DNA from: Variovorax sp. JS1663
GTDB taxonomy: Bacteria; Pseudomonadota; Gammaproteobacteria; Burkholderiales; Burkholderiaceae_C
NCBI RefSeq assembly: GCF_002157355.1
Contig: NZ_LYMK01000032.1
Location: 1-64,000 of the forward strand
DNA length: 64,000 nt
Direction of reading: 5' to 3'
In this document: positions 9,567 to 18,349 of the stretch, one piece after another
Layout: each line of letters opens with the position of its first letter
Position numbering within the stretch: the stretch's first letter is position 1
The notes under the pieces: model-generated
The model's database searches: none
What the model was told of the DNA's origin: nothing
The model's input: the letters and a program-made list of their open reading frames with translations, nothing else
Translations under genes and position numbers: made by a program

Positions 9567-9957
9567 TCAGTGCTGGAGGATCTTCGAGCGGAACTGCTGC
9601 GCGCGCTCCGAGCGCGCCGACGGGTTGCCGAAGAACTCTTCCTTGGCGCAGTCCTCCACGATCGCGCCGCGGTCCATGAAGAGGGTGCGGGAACAGCTCG
9701 AAATGCTGGAACACCATGCCCACGCGCGAGCGCAGCTTGTTGAGGTTGATCTTCGGGTCGCCCACCGACACGCCGTCGACCGTGATGCGGCCCTGCTGGA
9801 AGGGCTCCAGCGCGTTGACGCACTTGATGAGGGTGGACTTGCCCGAGCCCGATGGCCCGCAGACCACCACCACCTCGCCCTTGCGAACGGTGGTGCTGCA
9901 ATCGTTCAGCACCTGGAAGGCGCCGTACCACTTGTCGACGTGACTGATCTCGATCAT
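9567..9957 (-). pseudogene. Polar amino-acid ABC transporter ATPase with a large internal deletion (GltL/GlnQ type)
   Basis: The start (MIEISHVDKWYGAFQVL) through residue 91 is intact and includes Walker A GPSGSGKST and the Q-loop FQHFELFPH. At 9683-9685 the frame jumps by one base straight into the normal C-terminal tail, which begins LFMDRGAIVEDCAKEEFFG and ends SKILQH. About 110 residues with the signature motif, Walker B and switch histidine are gone; 129 residues remain of a usual 240-245. It overlaps the stop of the M20 gene by 4 bases, so it was the last gene of that operon. It is the only candidate ATPase for the permease and binding protein at 15222-16816. A deletion of this size is not a simple sequencing error, but an assembly collapse cannot be excluded. 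Confidence 0.9.
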
Positions 9958-11213
9958 GGCTTGTCCTGGCGGGTGAGGAGTCGGTGGAGGGTGTTGGCGA
10001 CGACCTGCGTCGCCTTGCGCAGTTCGTCCAGCGGCACGCGCTCGTCGGCGCGGTGGCCGTTGGCTTCCAGGAGCGTCTCGGGGCCGGCGCCGTACATCAC
10101 GGTGGGAATGCCGGCCTCGCTGTAGAGGCGCGCGTCGGTGTAGAGCGGCACGCCGATCGGCGTCACCGGCTTGCCCATCACCGCGCTGGCTTCCTCGCAC
10201 AGCAGATCGGCAAGCGCCTGCGCGCCCGGCGCGGGCGCGAAGGGCCGGGCCAGCAGGATCCGGCGGATGTCGGCCGAGATGCCGGGCAGGGGGCGGCAGG
10301 CGGCTTCGATCACCTCGCGCAGTTCGGCCTCCACCGCTTCCGGCGATTCTTCCGGGACGATGCGGCGGTCGAGGCGCAGGCTCAGCACATCGGACACCAC
10401 GTTGGTGTTGATGCCGCCGCTGATCAGGCCCACCACCAGGGTCGGGTGCGTGATGCCGGGCGTGCGCGAAGGGCGCTGGACGAGGGCGTCGCGGTGGCGG
10501 TAGAGCGCCGGCAGCAGGGTCGCGGCGGCCTCGATCGCATCGTGGCCGGTGTCGGGCCGTGCCGCGTGCGCCGACTTGCCGCGCAGCGTCACCTCCAGGT
10601 GAAGGCAGCCGTTGTGGGCCACCACCACGTGGTGCGAGAAGGCGGCCGACAGCACGCAGTCGGGGCGGCTCAGGCCCTGGGAAAGGATCCATCCCGGGCC
10701 GGTCATGCCGCCTGTTTCCTCGTCGTAGGTGAGGTGCAGCTCGACCGTGCCGGCCAGCGCGGTGCCCGAGGCGGCCAGGGCCTTGAGCGCACGCAGCGCG
10801 AAGGCATAGGTCGTGAAGTCGGACTTCGACACCGCCGCCCCGCGGCCGTAGAGCCAGCCTTCGCGCACCTCGCCGCCGTAAGGGTCGACGCTCCAGCCGT
10901 CGCCGGGCGGCACCACGTCGCCATGCGCATTGAGCGCCACCACGGGGCCGTCGCCGAAGCGATGGCGCACGATCAGGTTGGTCACGCTGCGCATGCCGTG
11001 CGCGGCGGCGGATTCCGCCGGCACCGGGTGGCGCTCGACCTCGAAGCCCATGGCCTCGAGCAGGCCGGCGGTGAGCTCGGCATGCGGCGCGCAGTCGCCC
11101 GGCGGGTTGTCGGACGGGCATTGCACGAGGCGGGCGAGGGTGCGCACCTGCTCGTCGAAATGCGTGTCGATGAAGTGGCGCAGCGTCTCGCGCGCGTGGG
11201 TCGGTTCGTTCAT
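9954..11213 (-). CDS. M20-family deacylase/carboxypeptidase (ArgE/DapE-like)
   Basis: 419-residue zinc aminoacylase-type hydrolase that would remove an acyl group from an amino acid or split a small peptide-like amide in the cytoplasm. Metal-site motifs in order are ALNAHGDVVPPGDGW (His and Asp ligands), the catalytic YDEETGG glutamate pair, and PLYTDARLYSEAGIPTVMYG near the C-terminus. A dimerisation domain lies between about residues 200 and 310. It sits directly after the fused dehydrogenase (5 bases) and overlaps the broken ATPase, so it belongs to the leftward arm of the divergent catabolic unit. The substrate is unknown. Hydrolysis of an N-carbamoyl or N-acyl product of the hydantoinase at 16825 would fit the context, as inference only. 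Confidence 0.85.
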   Translation of the reverse strand: MNEPTHARETLRHFIDTHFDEQVRTLARLVQCPSDNPPGDCAPHAELTAGLLEAMGFEVERHPVPAESAAAHGMRSVTNLIVRHRFGDGPVVALNAHGDVVPPGDGWSVDPYGGEVREGWLYGRGAAVSKSDFTTYAFALRALKALAASGTALAGTVELHLTYDEETGGMTGPGWILSQGLSRPDCVLSAAFSHHVVVAHNGCLHLEVTLRGKSAHAARPDTGHDAIEAAATLLPALYRHRDALVQRPSRTPGITHPTLVVGLISGGINTNVVSDVLSLRLDRRIVPEESPEAVEAELREVIEAACRPLPGISADIRRILLARPFAPAPGAQALADLLCEEASAVMGKPVTPIGVPLYTDARLYSEAGIPTVMYGAGPETLLEANGHRADERVPLDELRKATQVVANTLHRLLTRQDKP

Positions 11214-11218
11214 GGATG

Positions 11219-14164
11219 TCAGAGGAAGCGGTCGATGCGGAAGGGAGTGATGTCGATGTCGGTGCGGCCGCGCACGATCAGGTCGGTGACGAGCCGCGCG
11301 GTGACCGGCGCCAGCGTGTAGCCGTTGGAGGTGACTGCGTTGAAGAAGCCCGGCACGCCCGGCACCTCGCCGATGATCGGCGCGCCGTCGATGTTGACGT
11401 TCATGCCGGCCCAGCAGCGCACCACGTGCAGGCCGCTCACGGCCGGCAGCACCTGGCGCGCCACCCACAGGTTGCCCTCGATGCTGGCGCGCTCGGCGCG
11501 GTTGAGCCGCATGCCGGCATGGAAGGCCGCGGTCCAGCCGCCGCCGATGATCAGGCCGCCGCTGGCCGCCTGCTTGAGGCTCAGGTGCCGGTCGGCATGC
11601 GCGACGAGGTGATCGACCCGGGGCGGCGCGGGCTCGGTGACGATCATCTGCAGCGGCGCGCCCTTGACCGGGATGTTGACGCCCAGCATCTGCCCGATGG
11701 TGCTCGACCACGCGCCGCTGGCATTGACGATGCGGCCCGCATGGAGGGTGCCGCGCGAGGTGTGGACCACGAAACCCGCGCCGTCGCCCGGCCGGCGCTC
11801 GATGTGCTGCACGTCGCAGCCGCGCAAGAGGCGCGCACCCCGCTGCTGCGCGCGCCGGGCGACCGCGTAGGTGGCGCGCAGCGGGTTGATCTTGCCCTCC
11901 ATCGGGCAATGGGCCGCGCCGAGCAGTTGCTCGGAGAGGGCGGGCGAAAGCCGCCGCAGCCCGGCGCCGTCGATCACCTGCGTGTCGATGCCGTGGCTGC
12001 GCTCGAGCGCGGCCTTGGCCTCCAGGAAGCGCATGCCGGCCTCGCTGTCGGCGACCATCAGGCCGCCGGTGATCTTGACCTCGAGGTCCTCGCCGCAATC
12101 GGCCTCGATCTCCTGCCAGAGCCGCACCGACATCGGCCCGAGCGGCAGCGTGGCGGCCGCGGGGCCGCCGCCGGCCTGGGCCTTGGCGCCGAAGTCGAAG
12201 GACAGCAGCTGCACGTGCAGGCTGCCCGCGTTCGCGCCCGAGGCTTGCAGGTTGGTGTCGTCCCGGTCGGCCACCGTCACATCCTGGCCGGCCTGCGACA
12301 GGTAGTAGGCCAGGCAGGAGCCCAGCACCCCGGCGCCGATCACCAGCACGTCGGTGCGCTGGGGCGTGAAGGGCGCATGCTCCACCGGCCGCGCGAGGTT
12401 CGGCGTGATGGCGGGCTTGTGGCCGCCCCACTCGGGCTTCTCGAAGCCGAGCGCGCCGGCCGGCACCGGCTTGGCGGGCGGGCGCGGCGCGAAGTACTGC
12501 TCCACCTCCGGTGGCCGGCCGGTGAGCTCCCCCACCAGCCGGGCCGCCGTCACCGCGCAGTAGCGGCCCTGGCAGCGGCCCATGCCCAGCCGCGTGTTGC
12601 GCTTGATCGCGGCCAGCGTGTCGCGGCCGGCGCGGATCTGCTCGCGCACCGTGCCGAAGCGGATCTCCTCGCAGCGGCAAAGCAGCGTGTCGTCGGGGAC
12701 GGACGCCAGCGTGACCGGCGGCGCCGCGTAGATCGACCACAGGGCCTGCTGGAAGCGTTCGGCGCGGTGCAGCGCGTCGATCGCGTCGGCGGGCTCGGGC
12801 GCATGCAGCCCCAGCTGGCGCGCCGCCGCGCAGCCGGCCAGGCGGCCCCGGGCGAGGGCCACGCGCGAGCCGCCCATGTCCGCGCCATCGCCGACCACGT
12901 AGACGCCCTCCAGGCTGCTCGCGCCGTCCTCCCGCGTCACGGTGGCGGGGTAGCCGAGATGGCGGTCGACCAGCCGGTGCCTGCAGCCCAGCATGCGGGC
13001 CAGTTCGGTGGAGGGGATGAAGCCGTAGCCCAGGCACAGGGTGTCGGCCTCGAAGCGGCGCGCGGTGTCGGGCAGGGCGCGGCCGTGGGCGTCGAGGCGC
13101 GCGGCTTCCACCGCCTGCAGCGAGCCCTGGCCTTCGGCGGCCGCGACCGCGTGGCCCCAGAGCACCCGCACGCCGCGGGCACGCAAGGTTCGCAGGTAGC
13201 GCCAGCCCTGGTGCAGCAGGTCGGGCGCGGTGCGCGCCGCCGTCAGCATCTGCCGCCACTGCCGCAGGGAAGGGCGCGGGGCCGACTCCAGCACCGCGAC
13301 CACGTCGGCGCCGCCGGCCAGCAGCTCGGCCGCCAGCTGAAGATTCAAGGGCCCGTTCCCGGCGATCAGCACCCGCCGCCCCGGCGCCACGCGGTAGGCG
13401 CGCGCCAGGGTCTGGCCGGCGCCCGTCGTCATCACGCCCGGCAGGGTCCAGCCGGGGAAGGGCACGGGGCGCTCGTAGGCGCCGGGGGCGATCACCAGCT
13501 GCCGGCACGCGATGACGTGGGCGCGCCCGTCGATCAGCGCGCCGACCTCGCGCGGCGAGAACGCGGCCCACACCTGCGCGCCCTGGGCGATCTGCACGCC
13601 GGCGGCCAGCGCCTCGCGCTCGAGCGCCAGGCCGTCCGCGAATTGCCGGTCGGGCGGCGCCTCGGCCCGCTGCGAGGGCGCAAGCGGCTTGTAGAACTGG
13701 CCGCCCGGTTGCAGGCGCTCGTCGAGCACCAGCACCCCGGCGCCGGCCCGGCGTGCCGCCAGCGCCGCCGACAGGCCGGCGGGCCCGGCACCGATCACCA
13801 GCAGGTCCACGTCCCGCTGTTCCGGTGCCGAGGCCGCCGCCGGCGCCAGCGGATGCAGCGGGTCCGAGGGCGTGCCGGCGGGCATGGCGGAGCGCACCTG
13901 CTGGCCCTCGGCCACCTTCGTCAGGCAGGCGCGCTGGCTGGCGCGGCCGTCCACCGTCACCAGGCAATCGAAGCAGGCGCCCATGCCGCAGTACAGGCCG
14001 CGGCGCTCGCCGCTGCGCGTATGGCGCATTTCGCGGATGCCGCCGGCCGCCAGCGCCGCCGCGATGGTCTCGCCCTCCAGCCCCTCGACGGGCTGCCCGT
14101 CGTACCAGAAGCGCACGGGGCGCCCGGTCGCGGCGATGGAAGGGTGGGTCAGTCTGGCGCTCAT
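11219..14164 (-). CDS. Three-in-one FAD/2Fe-2S dehydrogenase, HcnABC or D-hydroxyproline-dehydrogenase-like fusion
   Basis: 981 residues carrying, in order, what are usually separate subunits. Residues 1-100 are a 2Fe-2S domain with Cys59, Cys64, Cys67 and Cys80 (HcnA/gamma-like). Residues 118-480 are a pyridine-nucleotide-disulfide-type FAD domain with GAGPAG at 125-130 (HcnB/alpha-like). Residues 490-550 are a bacterioferredoxin-like 2Fe-2S domain with Cys496, Cys498, Cys531 and Cys536. Residues 603-981 are a D-amino-acid-oxidase fold with GAGVLG at 610-615 (HcnC/beta-like). Relatives oxidise glycine, D-hydroxyproline, opines or sarcosine and pass electrons to the respiratory chain. A DapA-family gene across the shared promoter suggests oxidation of a proline-like imino acid. 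The start is the first ATG after the operator region; its ribosome site is weak. Confidence 0.88.
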   Translation of the reverse strand: MSARLTHPSIAATGRPVRFWYDGQPVEGLEGETIAAALAAGGIREMRHTRSGERRGLYCGMGACFDCLVTVDGRASQRACLTKVAEGQQVRSAMPAGTPSDPLHPLAPAAASAPEQRDVDLLVIGAGPAGLSAALAARRAGAGVLVLDERLQPGGQFYKPLAPSQRAEAPPDRQFADGLALEREALAAGVQIAQGAQVWAAFSPREVGALIDGRAHVIACRQLVIAPGAYERPVPFPGWTLPGVMTTGAGQTLARAYRVAPGRRVLIAGNGPLNLQLAAELLAGGADVVAVLESAPRPSLRQWRQMLTAARTAPDLLHQGWRYLRTLRARGVRVLWGHAVAAAEGQGSLQAVEAARLDAHGRALPDTARRFEADTLCLGYGFIPSTELARMLGCRHRLVDRHLGYPATVTREDGASSLEGVYVVGDGADMGGSRVALARGRLAGCAAARQLGLHAPEPADAIDALHRAERFQQALWSIYAAPPVTLASVPDDTLLCRCEEIRFGTVREQIRAGRDTLAAIKRNTRLGMGRCQGRYCAVTAARLVGELTGRPPEVEQYFAPRPPAKPVPAGALGFEKPEWGGHKPAITPNLARPVEHAPFTPQRTDVLVIGAGVLGSCLAYYLSQAGQDVTVADRDDTNLQASGANAGSLHVQLLSFDFGAKAQAGGGPAAATLPLGPMSVRLWQEIEADCGEDLEVKITGGLMVADSEAGMRFLEAKAALERSHGIDTQVIDGAGLRRLSPALSEQLLGAAHCPMEGKINPLRATYAVARRAQQRGARLLRGCDVQHIERRPGDGAGFVVHTSRGTLHAGRIVNASGAWSSTIGQMLGVNIPVKGAPLQMIVTEPAPPRVDHLVAHADRHLSLKQAASGGLIIGGGWTAAFHAGMRLNRAERASIEGNLWVARQVLPAVSGLHVVRCWAGMNVNIDGAPIIGEVPGVPGFFNAVTSNGYTLAPVTARLVTDLIVRGRTDIDITPFRIDRFL

Positions 14165-14211
14165 GTCTGGGATGCGGGAATCACGCGAAAAACCACGTTG
14201 ACGCGGTTCAA

Positions 14212-14236
14212 TGTATACGTATACTACACGTATACA
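14212..14236. promoter_or_regulatory. GTATAC-repeat operator between divergent catabolic operons
   Basis: Three copies of the palindrome GTATAC lie at 14213-14218, 14219-14224 and 14230-14235 in the 111 bases between the divergent starts at 14164 and 14276. The first two abut to give the 12-base palindrome GTATACGTATAC. Palindromes with a GTATAC core are typical of FCD-type GntR regulators, and such a regulator is encoded at 18350 at the far end of the rightward operon. No second copy was seen before the regulator gene itself. Confidence 0.55.
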
Positions 14237-14275
14237 AATACCGCGTCACCCGATTTTTCATCCAAGGACGAGCCC

Positions 14276-15169
14276 ATGACAGCGTTCCGAGGCACCTACA
14301 CGGTGCTCATCACCCCCATGACGGCGGCCGGCCAGGTCGACGTGCCTGCGCTGCGCAAGCTGGTCGACTGGCAGATCGAGGAGGGCATCCACGGGCTCAT
14401 CCCGCTGGGCAGCACCGGGGAATTCCTGTCGCTGACCCAGGAGGAGCGGCAACTGGTGATCGAAACCTGCGTGAGCACCGCCGCAAGACGCGTGCCCGTG
14501 CTGATCGGCACCGGCGCGGAGTGGACCGACGAATGCGTGCGCCTGAGCCGCGAGGCCGAGCGCATGGGCGCCGACGGCGTGATGATCATTCCGCCCTTCT
14601 ACAGCACGCCCACCGACGACGAGCTGTTCGAGCACTACCGCAAGGTGGGCGAGGCCATCGGCATTCCCATCATGGTCTACAACAACCCGGCCACCGCCAA
14701 CGTGGACCTGAAGCCGGAGCTGGTGGCGCGCCTCTCGCGCATCGACAACTGCAAGTACATCAAGGAGTCGACGCTGGAGGTCACGCGCGTGCGCGACATC
14801 ATCGAGCTGTGCGGCGACCGCATGACGGTGTTCGCCGGCATCCTGGGCTACGAGTCCTTCTGGCTCGGCGCGCAGGGCTGGGTGGCGGTGTGCTCCAACC
14901 TGATCCCGAAGATGTCGGCGCGCCTGTTCGAGCTGGTGGCCGACGAGCGCGACATGCCCGCGGCGCTCGCGCTCTACAGGAAGATGCTGCCCATCGTGCG
15001 CTGGGTCGGCGGCCACCGCTACGTCGCTGCCTCCAAGGACGGCCTCACGATGATGGGCCTGCCGGTCGGCAAGCCGCGCGCCCCGCGCCTGCCGCTGCCC
15101 GAGGCCGACGCGGCCGATCTGCGCCTTGCGCTCGACCGCCTTCAGCTTCTCGATTCGATCCGCGCCTGA
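14276..15169 (+). CDS. Dihydrodipicolinate synthase (DapA) family aldolase/deaminase
   Basis: 297-residue TIM-barrel class I lyase. Schiff-base chemistry is supported by IKEST (catalytic Lys), the PLGSTGEF phosphate/carboxylate loop and the tyrosine in IMVYNNPA. Biosynthetic DapA is unlikely, because the gene opens a catabolic operon with a transporter and a hydantoinase. In hydroxyproline degradation a family member deaminates pyrroline-4-hydroxy-2-carboxylate to 2-oxoglutarate semialdehyde; others cleave 2-keto sugar acids or act as N-acetylneuraminate lyase. The divergent HcnABC-like flavoprotein favours the first, but no hydroxyproline epimerase or semialdehyde dehydrogenase is present in the window. 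AAGGA at 14264-14268 supports the ATG. Confidence 0.83.
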   Translation: MTAFRGTYTVLITPMTAAGQVDVPALRKLVDWQIEEGIHGLIPLGSTGEFLSLTQEERQLVIETCVSTAARRVPVLIGTGAEWTDECVRLSREAERMGADGVMIIPPFYSTPTDDELFEHYRKVGEAIGIPIMVYNNPATANVDLKPELVARLSRIDNCKYIKESTLEVTRVRDIIELCGDRMTVFAGILGYESFWLGAQGWVAVCSNLIPKMSARLFELVADERDMPAALALYRKMLPIVRWVGGHRYVAASKDGLTMMGLPVGKPRAPRLPLPEADAADLRLALDRLQLLDSIRA

Positions 15170-15221
15170 GCGCGTGCCCCGCTTCATTCGCCGCCTCCTC
15201 CACTTCCCCAAGGACATCACC

Positions 15222-16052
15222 ATGAAACTGCTTCCCGCTCTCGTGTCGGCCTCGGCTCTCTTCCTTTGCGGCGCAGGTGCCGCGCAGGCGCAGGCCTGCA
15301 AGTCGCCGGTGCCCGATTCGGCGCTCGTCAAGAAGGGCACCCTCGTGATGTCGGTCAACCCGACCCTGCCGCCGTTGCAGTTCGTCGACCAGACGGGCGC
15401 CCTCAAGGGCATGCGGGTGGAGCTGGGCGAGGCGATCGCCAAGCGCCTGTGCCTGACGCCCGAGTACGTGCGCATCGAGTTCTCCGCCATGATCCCCGGC
15501 CTGCAGGCCGGCCGCTGGGACGTCATCAACACCGGCATCTTCTACACCGAGGAGCGCGCCAGGCTGATGCAGATGCTGATCTACGAGGACCAGGCCATCA
15601 GCATCAGCACCGCCAAGGGCAACCCGCTGAAGATCGCCAAGGCTGACGACCTCTCGGGCAAGAGCATCGGCGTCGAGATCGGCGGCTTCGAGGAGCGCAA
15701 GGCGCGCGAGCTCGACAAGCAGCTCACCGACAAGGGCATGAAGGGCATGACCATCCGCACCTTCGAGAACTTCGCGATGGCCTTCCAGGCCCTGCGCGCG
15801 GGCCAGGTCGAGGTGGCGCTGTCGATCGACTCGACCAGCGCCGAATACCAGAAGCGCGGCGACTTCGACCGCGTGCTGCACGGCCTGTTCCCGACGCCGG
15901 TCGCGCTCGCCACCCGCAACAAGGAGCTGGCCGGCGCCATGGCCAAGGTGCTCAACGACATGAAGGCCGACGGCAGCTTCCAGAAGCTGTTCGACCAGTA
16001 CGGCGTGAAGGCGGTCGACGGCGCCGTGGCCGTCAAGGGCCCGGCGGGCTGA
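15222..16052 (+). CDS. Polar amino-acid ABC transporter, periplasmic binding protein
   Basis: 276 residues with a Sec signal peptide (cleavage after AAQAQA, about residue 25) and a type-II periplasmic-binding (SBP_bac_3) fold. It opens with KKGTLVMSVNPTLPPLQFVD, and its lobe contains the conserved ISISTAKGNP and IGVEIGGFEE segments. The usual Arg/Asp amino-acid clamp cannot be placed with certainty. It lies 52 bases after the DapA-like gene and 41 before its permease, with AAGGA upstream of the ATG. The ligand is presumably the compound degraded by the island. Its likely ATPase is the deleted gene at 9567-9957, so transport by this system may be lost or may depend on an ATPase encoded elsewhere. 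Confidence 0.88.
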   Translation: MKLLPALVSASALFLCGAGAAQAQACKSPVPDSALVKKGTLVMSVNPTLPPLQFVDQTGALKGMRVELGEAIAKRLCLTPEYVRIEFSAMIPGLQAGRWDVINTGIFYTEERARLMQMLIYEDQAISISTAKGNPLKIAKADDLSGKSIGVEIGGFEERKARELDKQLTDKGMKGMTIRTFENFAMAFQALRAGQVEVALSIDSTSAEYQKRGDFDRVLHGLFPTPVALATRNKELAGAMAKVLNDMKADGSFQKLFDQYGVKAVDGAVAVKGPAG

Positions 16053-16093
16053 GCGTCGCGCGCTGACGCCATCGAGCAACCCAAGGAACACTC

Positions 16094-16816
16094 ATGGGAC
16101 AAGGCTGGAGCTGGTCGGGGTTCACCGACTACCTGTTCAATCCGTACCTGCTGAGCGGCGCCGTCACCACGCTGTGGCTCACGCTCGCCGCGATCGCGGG
16201 CGGCCTGGTGGTGGGCTGTGCGCTGGCCCTGGCGCGCCTGTCCAGCCGGCGCTGGCTCAATGCGCCGGCGCACTTCTACATCTGGGTGTTCCGCGGCACG
16301 CCGCTCCTGGTGCAGCTGATCATCATCTACACCGGCCTGCCGCAGCTGGGGCTGAAGCTGTCGGTCATCGAGTCGGCCCTGCTGGGCCTGATCCTCAACG
16401 AGGCGGCCTACCTGGCCGAGATCGTGCGCGGCGGCATCCAGTCCATCCCGGTGGGGCAGACCAACGCGGCGCGCGCGGTCGGCTTCAGCAATGCGCAGAC
16501 CATGCGCTACATCATCATGCCGCAGGCCATGCGGCTGATCGTGCCGACGCTGGGCAACAGCATCAACGGCCTGCTCAAGACCACCTCCATCACCTCGGTG
16601 ATCTCGATGGAGGAGCTGCTGCGCCGCACCCAGGTGCTGATCCAGGAGAAGTTCATGGTGCTGGAGCTGTTCCTGGTCGCCGCCCTCTACTACCTGCTGA
16701 TGACCACCGCCTGGGACTTCGTGCAGCGCCGCATCGAGCGCCACTACGGCCGTGCCTACGGCAACGCGGGCACGCCGGCGGCGGTGCCGCCCGAGGCCGC
16801 GCTCGAGCAACGCTAG
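16094..16816 (+). CDS. Polar amino-acid ABC transporter permease (HisM/GlnP family)
   Basis: 240 residues with about five membrane helices. The EAA loop is recognisable as NEAAYLAEIVRGGIQSIPVG followed by NAARAVGFSNAQTM, the contact site for the ATPase. The His/Glu/Gln permease family mark near the N-terminus (YLFNPYLLSGAVTTLWLTL) is also present. Only one permease is encoded, so a homodimer is expected. AAGGAA precedes the ATG, and the hydantoinase starts 8 bases after the stop, so all are one transcript. Confidence 0.9.
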   Translation: MGQGWSWSGFTDYLFNPYLLSGAVTTLWLTLAAIAGGLVVGCALALARLSSRRWLNAPAHFYIWVFRGTPLLVQLIIIYTGLPQLGLKLSVIESALLGLILNEAAYLAEIVRGGIQSIPVGQTNAARAVGFSNAQTMRYIIMPQAMRLIVPTLGNSINGLLKTTSITSVISMEELLRRTQVLIQEKFMVLELFLVAALYYLLMTTAWDFVQRRIERHYGRAYGNAGTPAAVPPEAALEQR

Positions 16817-16824
16817 GAAACGCC

Positions 16825-18279
16825 ATGACCCGCTACGACCTGATCCTGCGCAACGCCGACATCGCCACCGTCGGCGACCGCTACCGCGCCGACATCGGCG
16901 TGCGCGAGGGCCGCATCTGCGCCATCGCCCAGGGCCTGGAGGGCAGCGCCGCGCACGAGATCGACGCCGGCGGCCGCCTGGTCACGCCCGGCGGCGTGGA
17001 CGGCCACTGCCACTTCGACCAGCCCACCAGCGACGGCTCGCGCTTCGCCGACGACTTCTACACCGGCACCCGCTCGGCGGCCTGCGGCGGCACCACCACC
17101 GTGCTGCCCTTCGCCGCGCAGCAGAAGGGCCACAGCGTGCAGGCGGCGGTGGACGACTACCACCGCCGCGCGGAAGGCAAGGCCGTGATCGACTACGCCT
17201 TCCACCTGATCGTGTCCGACGCCACCCGCGACGTGACGCAGCGCGAGCTGCCGGCGCTGATCGAGAAGGGCTACACCTCCTTCAAGATCTACATGACCTA
17301 CGACGACCTCAAGCTGGACGACCGGCAGGTCATCGAGGTGCTCGCGACCGCGCGCCGGCATGGCGCCATGACCATGGTCCACGCCGAGAACGCCGACTGC
17401 ATCGCCTGGCTCACCGAGCAGCTGCTCGATGCCGGCCTCACCGCGCCGCGCTACCACACCAGCTCGCGGCCGATGGCGGTGGAGCGCGAGGCCACGCACC
17501 GCGCCATCGCGCTGGCCGAGCTGGTGGACACGCCGATCCTGATCGTGCACGTCTCGGGCCGCGAGGCGGTCGAGCAGATCCACTGGGCGCGCGGGCGCGG
17601 GCTGCCGATCCATGCCGAGACCTGCCCGCAGTACCTGTTCCTCAGCGCCGAGGACCTGGGCCTGGACCACGAGGACCCGATGCACGGCGCCCGCTGCATC
17701 TGCAGCCCGCCGCCGCGCGACAAGGCCAACCAGCCCTTCATCTGGAACGCGCTGGCCAGCGGGCTGTTCACCATCGTCTCGTCCGACCATGCGCCCTTCA
17801 ACATGCAGGGCGCGGACGGCAAGCGGGTGGCGGGCGAGAACGCCTCCTTCGACCGCATCCCCAACGGCATCCCGGGCGTGGAAACGCGGCTGCCGCTGCT
17901 GATGAGCGAGGGCGTGCTGGCCGGCCGCCTCGACATTCACCGCTTCGTCGAACTCACCGCCACCAACCCGGCGCGCCTGTATGGCCTCTATCCGCGCAAG
18001 GGCACCATCGCGGTGGGCAGCGACGCCGACTTCGTGGTCTGGGACCAGTTCGGCGAGGGCGAGGAGAAGACCATCGCCAACGGCATGCTCCACCATGCCG
18101 CCGACTACACGCCCTACGAGGGCATGAAGCTGCGCGCCTGGCCCGGCATCACCGTCTCGCGCGGCCGCGTCGTGTGGCAGGACGGCGAGTTCCGCGCCGA
18201 GCCGGGCAGCGGCCAGTTCCTGCCCTGCCTGCGGCCGCGCGCGCCGAATGCGGGCAACCCGCTGGACAAATGGCTGTAG
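16825..18279 (+). CDS. Dihydropyrimidinase / D-hydantoinase
   Basis: 484-residue cyclic amidohydrolase that would open a hydantoin, dihydropyrimidine or related cyclic imide by water. The binuclear metal site is visible: GGVDGHCHFDQ (two His), the lysine to be carboxylated in SFKIYMTYDD, HAENAD, HVSGREA, and the catalytic Asp in SSDHAPF. Length and motifs fit the family. It is the last enzyme gene of the rightward operon, after the transporter. Together with the M20 deacylase and the flavoprotein it suggests stepwise breakdown of a cyclic N-containing compound; the exact substrate is inference. The start follows AGGAAA at 16815-16820. Confidence 0.9.
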   Translation: MTRYDLILRNADIATVGDRYRADIGVREGRICAIAQGLEGSAAHEIDAGGRLVTPGGVDGHCHFDQPTSDGSRFADDFYTGTRSAACGGTTTVLPFAAQQKGHSVQAAVDDYHRRAEGKAVIDYAFHLIVSDATRDVTQRELPALIEKGYTSFKIYMTYDDLKLDDRQVIEVLATARRHGAMTMVHAENADCIAWLTEQLLDAGLTAPRYHTSSRPMAVEREATHRAIALAELVDTPILIVHVSGREAVEQIHWARGRGLPIHAETCPQYLFLSAEDLGLDHEDPMHGARCICSPPPRDKANQPFIWNALASGLFTIVSSDHAPFNMQGADGKRVAGENASFDRIPNGIPGVETRLPLLMSEGVLAGRLDIHRFVELTATNPARLYGLYPRKGTIAVGSDADFVVWDQFGEGEEKTIANGMLHHAADYTPYEGMKLRAWPGITVSRGRVVWQDGEFRAEPGSGQFLPCLRPRAPNAGNPLDKWL

Positions 18280-18349
18280 GCTCGGTGTCCGCCAGGGGGC
18301 GGGCCTGATAAGCTTTTCGCGCCTCCCCGTGGAACATCCTCTTTTCCGC

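Noticed and set aside
9954..13967. A 1337-codon minus-strand frame covering the flavoprotein and M20 genes
   Set aside because: Over 11214-13967 it is a GC-rich shadow of the 981-residue flavoprotein; only 9954-11213 shows a protein family.
11216..14275. Long plus-strand open frame opposite the flavoprotein gene
   Set aside because: Composition is His/Arg/Gly-rich antisense shadow; real coding in that frame begins at the DapA-like ATG at 14276.
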